Below, in pieces: positions 14,228 through 18,035 of a DNA stretch of 18,035 nt (positions are counted from its first letter, which is position 1; each line of letters begins with the position of its first letter). The stretch spans positions 1 through 18,035 of the forward strand of contig JAFDET010000023.1 of the NCBI GenBank assembly GCA_019310195.1, given 5' to 3'. The stretch comes from Deltaproteobacteria bacterium (GTDB lineage Bacteria; Myxococcota_A; UBA9160; JAFDET01). The notes below the pieces were generated by a model. It was not told the origin of the DNA, ran no database searches, and was given only the letters and a program-made list of their open reading frames with translations. The position numbers and the translations under genes are program-made.

Positions 14228-15802
14228 CTAGCGCCAGCCCCGTGGATTCTCGCGAAACTTCGCGCGCCACGCCTCCATTCGTTCGGCGAGATCGCGAAGC
14301 ACCTGCGGGTGGCCGTCGGCGACGTTGTACGCCTCTTCGGGGTCGCGTTGCAGGTGATAGAGCAGGGGCCAGGTGCCCAGGGTGGGCACGGCTTCCGATG
14401 CCCCCGGCGGCCGGTAGTCGCGGCCGCTCAGGGCCTTGCCGCCGGGCGTGTCGGGCTTGTCCAGCGGAACCGGCCAGACGTAGTGGCTGTTGCTCCCGAT
14501 GTACTTCCAGGGGCCCAGCCGCATGGCCTCCAGATCGTAGTCGTGGAAGAAGTAGAGAGGCCGCTCGCCCACACCGGTGCTTCCCTCACCCAATACGGGC
14601 CACAGGTCGGCGCCGTCGATCACGCGATCCGCCGGCGGCGACAGGCCCGCCAGGCCCAGGAAGGTAGGGAAGAGGTCGATGTTCATGGCGGGGACGTCGC
14701 GGACCGTTCCCGCCGGGATTCGCCCTGGCCACCATGCGACGAAGGGCACGCGGAAGCCGCCCTCGTAACTCTGACCCTTTCGACCCCGGAGTCCGCCCGG
14801 GCTGCCCTCGTACCAGGGGCCATTGTCGCTGGTTACGACCACCAGGGTGTTCTCGGCGGCGCCCGTGCGCTGCAACGCGGCGATGACCTGGCCAACGCTC
14901 CAGTCGAACTCGGAAACGACGTCGCCGTAGGGTCCGCCGGCGGAGCGGCCGGCGAAGGCCTGCGAGGGAAAGAAGGGCTGATGCGGATCCTTGTGGGCCA
15001 GGTACAGGAAGAAGGGTCGCTCCCCGGACTCCTCGATGAAGCGAACCGCCTCCTCGGTGAAGAGCGCCGTGTACTTCTCTTGCTCCAGTCCGATGTCGGC
15101 GAGCTCCTCGGTCTGATCGCGCCAGAAGGCCACCGGCCAGTCGTCGTTCGACATGTTGAAGCCGACGAAGCGGTCGAAGCCGTGGTTCGAGGGGTGGTAC
15201 TCGGGAAGCCCCGTGAAGTCGCCCAGGTGCCACTTGCCGATGGCCATGGTCCGGTAGCCGGCGACCTGCAGCGCTTCGGCCAGGGTGATCTCCGAGGGCG
15301 GCAGGCCCGCGACCGCGTTGTCGCCACCCGCCAGATCGACGGCGCCCAGCTTCGCGAACACCGTGCCCGCCCGATACGTCAGCCGGCGCAGCAGCGTGTC
15401 GTCCGCCGCCTGGAGCGCCGCCATGATGCCGCTGCGCAGGGGGTAACGGCCGGTCAGCAGGCCGACGCGCGACGGCGAGCAGACCGGGGCGCTGGCGTAG
15501 AACTGGGTCAGGCGCATGCCTTCGCCCGCCAGCTGATCCAGGTGCGGCGTCTCGATGGCGCGGCTGCCCTGGACGCCCAGATCCCCGTACCCCAGATCGT
15601 CGGCCAGGATCACGATCAGGTTGGGGCGAAGTGCCTCGCCGGGCGCCGCGAGCCGCACCTGGCGATCCACCGGCTCCGCGGCCTTCTCCGCATTGCGGAA
15701 GGCGCTGCGGTCGATGTCGTGGTCGATGGGCGCCAGCGCCGCGTGGCCCAGCCAGGCCAGCAGCGCGCCCAGGATCAGCAGCAGAACCATCCAGCGTCGC
15801 AC
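14228..15802 (-). CDS. Membrane-anchored or exported sulfatase (arylsulfatase family)
   Basis: This is a 524-residue enzyme from GTG 15802, preceded by GGGAGGGGAG 7 nt upstream; a second ATG at 15790 is possible. The N-terminal segment VLLLILGALLAWLGHAALA looks like a signal anchor or signal peptide. The catalytic signature C-S-P-S-R at C108 is the cysteine-type site that must be converted to formylglycine. Metal and substrate motifs are complete: ADDLGYGD (D68, D69), GKWHLGD, a TSDNG pair, and LRGRKGQSYEGG with the canonical sulfate-binding Lys. It would hydrolyse a sulfate ester in the periplasm. The product strand leads into the adaptor gene after 23 nt, so it probably heads the sulfatase/RND operon. 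No formylglycine-generating enzyme gene is in the window. The sulfated substrate is unknown. Confidence 0.92.
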   Translation of the reverse strand: MRRWMVLLLILGALLAWLGHAALAPIDHDIDRSAFRNAEKAAEPVDRQVRLAAPGEALRPNLIVILADDLGYGDLGVQGSRAIETPHLDQLAGEGMRLTQFYASAPVCSPSRVGLLTGRYPLRSGIMAALQAADDTLLRRLTYRAGTVFAKLGAVDLAGGDNAVAGLPPSEITLAEALQVAGYRTMAIGKWHLGDFTGLPEYHPSNHGFDRFVGFNMSNDDWPVAFWRDQTEELADIGLEQEKYTALFTEEAVRFIEESGERPFFLYLAHKDPHQPFFPSQAFAGRSAGGPYGDVVSEFDWSVGQVIAALQRTGAAENTLVVVTSDNGPWYEGSPGGLRGRKGQSYEGGFRVPFVAWWPGRIPAGTVRDVPAMNIDLFPTFLGLAGLSPPADRVIDGADLWPVLGEGSTGVGERPLYFFHDYDLEAMRLGPWKYIGSNSHYVWPVPLDKPDTPGGKALSGRDYRPPGASEAVPTLGTWPLLYHLQRDPEEAYNVADGHPQVLRDLAERMEAWRAKFRENPRGWR

Positions 15803-15905
15803 GACGTCGCTCCCCTCCCGCCAGCGTTCCCCTATTCTAGGGGGCTGGCGCGTCCACGTCGCTTGCCGCCGGCGGGCCCGCGGACGCCCGAGAGGAGGCG
15901 TCGAG
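15803..15905. promoter_or_regulatory. Divergent promoter region between two sulfatases with central palindrome
   Basis: These 103 bp separate two sulfatase genes that point away from each other. A perfect inverted repeat, CCCCTA-TTC-TAGGGG, lies at 15829-15843. It contains a -10-like TATTCT on the + strand (15833-15838) and TAGAAT on the - strand (15839-15834), so a protein bound here could control both genes together. Ribosome binding sites are visible at each side: GAGGAGG at 15892-15898 for the + gene, and GGGAGGGGAG (15810-15819) for the - gene. Promoter activity is inferred. Confidence 0.5.
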
Positions 15906-17471
15906 ATGGTCGAGCGATCGATCCGGAAGGGCAGGGCGCCGCTCCAGCGCAGCGTGTGGATCGTGCTGCTGGCCGCGGCCGGCTGGATTGGAGGCGCAGA
16001 CGTCGCGCGCGCCGGCGACCGGCCGCCGAACATCGTGCTCATGCTCAGCGACAACCTGGGCTTCGGTGAGATCGGCGTCTACGGAGGAGGCGTACTGCGC
16101 GGCGCACCCACACCGAGGCTCGATCGTCTGGCCGCCGAGGGAATGCGCTTCACCAACTTCAACGTCGAGTTGGAGTGCACACCGTCTCGCTCGGCGCTGA
16201 TGACCGGCCGGCTGCCGGTCCGATCCGGAACCTGGCGCGCGGCCAGCCCCGGGCTTCCCGGAGGGCTGGCTCCCTGGGAGGTCAGCGTCGCGGAGATGCT
16301 CTCCGCTGCGGGCTACGACACCGCCATGTACGGAAAGTGGCACCTGGGCGATGCGCCGGGCCGCTACCCGACGGACCAGGGCTTCGACGAATGGTGGGGC
16401 TTTCCGTTCTCCACCAACGTGGCCACCTACGTGGACCGGGTCGGCTTCGACCCCAAGGTGGCGAAGATTCCGCACCTCATGGAAGGCGTGAAGGGCGGGG
16501 CCGTCCGCGAGGTCGAGCCCTATACGGTGACCAATCGGCCCCTCATCGACGAGCGGATCGTCGAGAAGTCCGCGTCCTACATCCGTCGCCACGCGAAGTC
16601 GAGCAAGCCCTTCTTCCTGTTCGTCTCGTGGTCCCTGGTCCACCATCCCTACCTGCCGCACCCGGAGTTCGAAGGGAAGTCGGGGAACGGTGCCTTCTCC
16701 GACGTGATGCTGGAGCACGACCACCGGGTCGGGCAGATCCTCGACGTCGTCGATGAGGCCGGAGTCGGCCAGGACACGATCGTCCTCTACCTGAGCGATA
16801 ACGGCCCCGACTCGGCCTACTACCCGGTCGTGTCGTTTTCGGGTCCCTACCGCGGCTACCTGGGAAGTGCCTACGAGGGCTCCGTTCGCACGCCGATGCT
16901 GGTCCGCTGGCCGGGGCGGGTCGAGGCGGGGCGCGTCAGCAACGAGATCGTGTCCTTGGTCGACCTGTTCCCGACTCTCGCGAAGCTTGCTGGAGGCGCG
17001 GTGCCCGACGACCGGGTCGTCGACGGCCTGGACCAGAGCGCTTTCTTGCTGGGTGACACGGAGCAGTCGGCCAGGGAGAGCGTCCTGTTCTTTTCGGGCC
17101 GCACGCTGTTGGCGGTGAAGTGGCGCCGCTTCAAGATCTTCCTGACCGGCGATGATCCCTCGCCGCGCGACCGCTCGTGGCGCCGTCTCTGGGCGCCGCT
17201 GGTCTACAACGTGGAGCAGGATCCCCGAGAAGAGGTGAACATCGCCATCAGCAACCTCTGGATCCTCGAGCCGCTGATGCGCCAGGTGTATCCGTTCCTG
17301 TTCAGCGTGGAGAGTGAGGGCCTGATCCTGCCCGGAGGCGATGAGCCGGAGGACGCCAGCGTCGAGATCCCGTTCCAGAGCGAGGACGAGATCGAGAAGA
17401 GTATGTCGGCAATCCGCTGGAAGATCATGAAGCAACGGGTCCGCCGGCTGCTTCCCTTCAGCGGAGACTGA
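15906..17471 (+). CDS. Secreted sulfatase-like hydrolase of an atypical subgroup
   Basis: This is a 521-residue protein starting at ATG 15906 behind GAGGAGG. The N-terminus is a Sec signal peptide: basic residues, then VWIVLLAAAGWIGG, and likely cleavage after VARA (residue 36). The formylglycine site is C-T-P-S-R at C91, followed by SALMTGRLPVRSG. GKWHLGD and LSDNGPD are also present. Two canonical positions differ from the first sulfatase. The first metal pair reads DN (D49, N50 in LSDNLGFGEIG) rather than DD. The Lys-bearing loop reads YRGYLGSAYEGS, lacking the usual Lys. The protein may therefore act on a different ester, perhaps with altered metal or sulfate binding. It is divergent from the other sulfatase and convergent with the glyoxalase gene (15-nt gap). 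Confidence 0.9.
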   Translation: MVERSIRKGRAPLQRSVWIVLLAAAGWIGGADVARAGDRPPNIVLMLSDNLGFGEIGVYGGGVLRGAPTPRLDRLAAEGMRFTNFNVELECTPSRSALMTGRLPVRSGTWRAASPGLPGGLAPWEVSVAEMLSAAGYDTAMYGKWHLGDAPGRYPTDQGFDEWWGFPFSTNVATYVDRVGFDPKVAKIPHLMEGVKGGAVREVEPYTVTNRPLIDERIVEKSASYIRRHAKSSKPFFLFVSWSLVHHPYLPHPEFEGKSGNGAFSDVMLEHDHRVGQILDVVDEAGVGQDTIVLYLSDNGPDSAYYPVVSFSGPYRGYLGSAYEGSVRTPMLVRWPGRVEAGRVSNEIVSLVDLFPTLAKLAGGAVPDDRVVDGLDQSAFLLGDTEQSARESVLFFSGRTLLAVKWRRFKIFLTGDDPSPRDRSWRRLWAPLVYNVEQDPREEVNIAISNLWILEPLMRQVYPFLFSVESEGLILPGGDEPEDASVEIPFQSEDEIEKSMSAIRWKIMKQRVRRLLPFSGD

Positions 17472-17486
17472 GAGCCGCCTCCAGCG

Positions 17487-17906
17487 CTACCAGCTCCCGA
17501 CGTTCTCCATCGAGGCCCAGGGCTCCCGGGGCGCGAGAGGCGCTCCTTCCTGGAGCAGCTCCACGGAAATTCCATCGGGGGAGCGGATGAAGGCCATGTG
17601 CCCGTCTCGGGGCGGCCGGTTGAGGGTCACGCCTCCGTCCATCAGCCGCTGGCAAGCGGCGTAGATGTCCTCGACGGCGTAGGCCAGGTGGCCGAAGTTG
17701 CGCCCGCCCGAGAGCTCTTCCGGGTCCCAGTTGTGCGTGAGCTCGACCTGCGAATCCGGGTTGTCGGGGGCGCCCAGGAAGACCAGGGTGAAGCGTCCCG
17801 CCTCCACGTCGATCCGCCGCTGCTCGCTCAGGCCGAGCTTGTTGCAGTAGAAGTCCAGCGACGCGTCCAGGTCGGTGACGCGGACCATGGTGTGCAGGTA
17901 GCGCAA
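17487..17906 (-). CDS. gloA: Glyoxalase I (lactoylglutathione lyase)
   Basis: This is a 139-residue single-domain vicinal-oxygen-chelate enzyme that would convert the methylglyoxal-glutathione hemithioacetal to S-lactoylglutathione in the cytoplasm. The four metal ligands expected for GloA are present: H5 (LHTMVRV), E55 (QVELTHNW), H73 (GHLAYAV) and E116 (ISVELLQ). The short form without insertions resembles Ni-type bacterial enzymes. TTG 17906 is chosen as start because AGGAG at 17918-17914 lies 7 nt upstream and because the next candidate, ATG at 17888, would remove the ligand H5. The C-terminus (EPWASMENVGSW) is typical of the family. The gene appears monocistronic and unrelated in function to the sulfatases. 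Confidence 0.93.
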   Translation of the reverse strand: MRYLHTMVRVTDLDASLDFYCNKLGLSEQRRIDVEAGRFTLVFLGAPDNPDSQVELTHNWDPEELSGGRNFGHLAYAVEDIYAACQRLMDGGVTLNRPPRDGHMAFIRSPDGISVELLQEGAPLAPREPWASMENVGSW

Positions 17907-17934
17907 GGCAGATCTCCTCGGTTGGGAACGAGCT

Positions 17935-18035
17935 AGTGTCCTGTCTCAGAAGTTCGCCGACATTCGGCCGCCGCTACGGGCCGCTGGCTGCGTTCCGCTC
18001 CCTGCGGCGTAGGCCCGCTATGCCTCGGTCGCGCG
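17935..18035. mobile_element. Possible edge of an insertion sequence
   Basis: After the glyoxalase ribosome binding site the sequence changes character. It has a TA followed by GTGTCCTGTCTCAGAAG, then a GC-rich stretch with a near-palindrome (GGCGTA...TATGCC around 18004-18023). Read on the - strand, a short open frame ends at a TGA about 20 bp inside this edge, as transposase genes often do. This is suggestive only; the element would continue beyond the window. Confidence 0.25.

Overview
The window is about 18 kb of GC-rich, densely coding bacterial DNA. Outer-membrane-type lipoproteins, an RND pump with its periplasmic adaptor and a glyoxalase I indicate a Gram-negative organism. High GC, little intergenic space and frequent GTG/TTG starts would fit a deltaproteobacterial/myxobacterial-type or similar genome, but nothing here fixes the taxon. 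I see no rRNA, tRNA or CRISPR array.

Region A (1-2533, + strand) is an organoarsenical resistance operon. It holds the 3' end of an ArsR repressor with a C-terminal vicinal Cys pair, a TauD/TfdA-type Fe(II)/2-oxoglutarate dioxygenase, and one ORF joining an ArsI-like C-As lyase domain to an ArsM-like arsenite methyltransferase domain. The dioxygenase gene is broken near its 5' end by a perfect 20-bp tandem duplication. The ArsI-ArsM junction keeps a strong internal ribosome binding site and ATG, so both a fusion and free ArsM could be made.

Region B (2546-5652, - strand) encodes a two-component pair: a membrane sensor histidine kinase, followed by a receiver-plus-histidine-kinase protein with no DNA-binding output. 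Region C (5886-7986, + strand) encodes a GMC flavoprotein with a Cys pattern like that of FAD-glucose dehydrogenase alpha subunits, plus a gluconate-2-dehydrogenase subunit 3-like partner. Region D (7971-9227, - strand) is an RhlE-type DEAD-box helicase whose 3' end overlaps region C. A 203-nt non-coding leader upstream of it contains three evenly spaced hairpins.

Region E (9431-15802, - strand) looks like a four-gene operon in the order sulfatase, membrane-fusion lipoprotein, RND transporter, small lipoprotein. A second, divergently transcribed secreted sulfatase (15906-17471, +) shares with it a 103-bp intergenic region centred on a perfect 6-3-6 palindrome. A glyoxalase I gene (17487-17906, -) follows. 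The last ~100 bp contain no gene I can defend and may be the edge of a mobile element.

The strongest points for follow-up are the ArsI-ArsM fusion of opposing activities, the dioxygenase embedded in an organoarsenical operon with its fresh-looking 20-bp duplication, and the sulfatase/RND operon with its symmetric divergent promoter.
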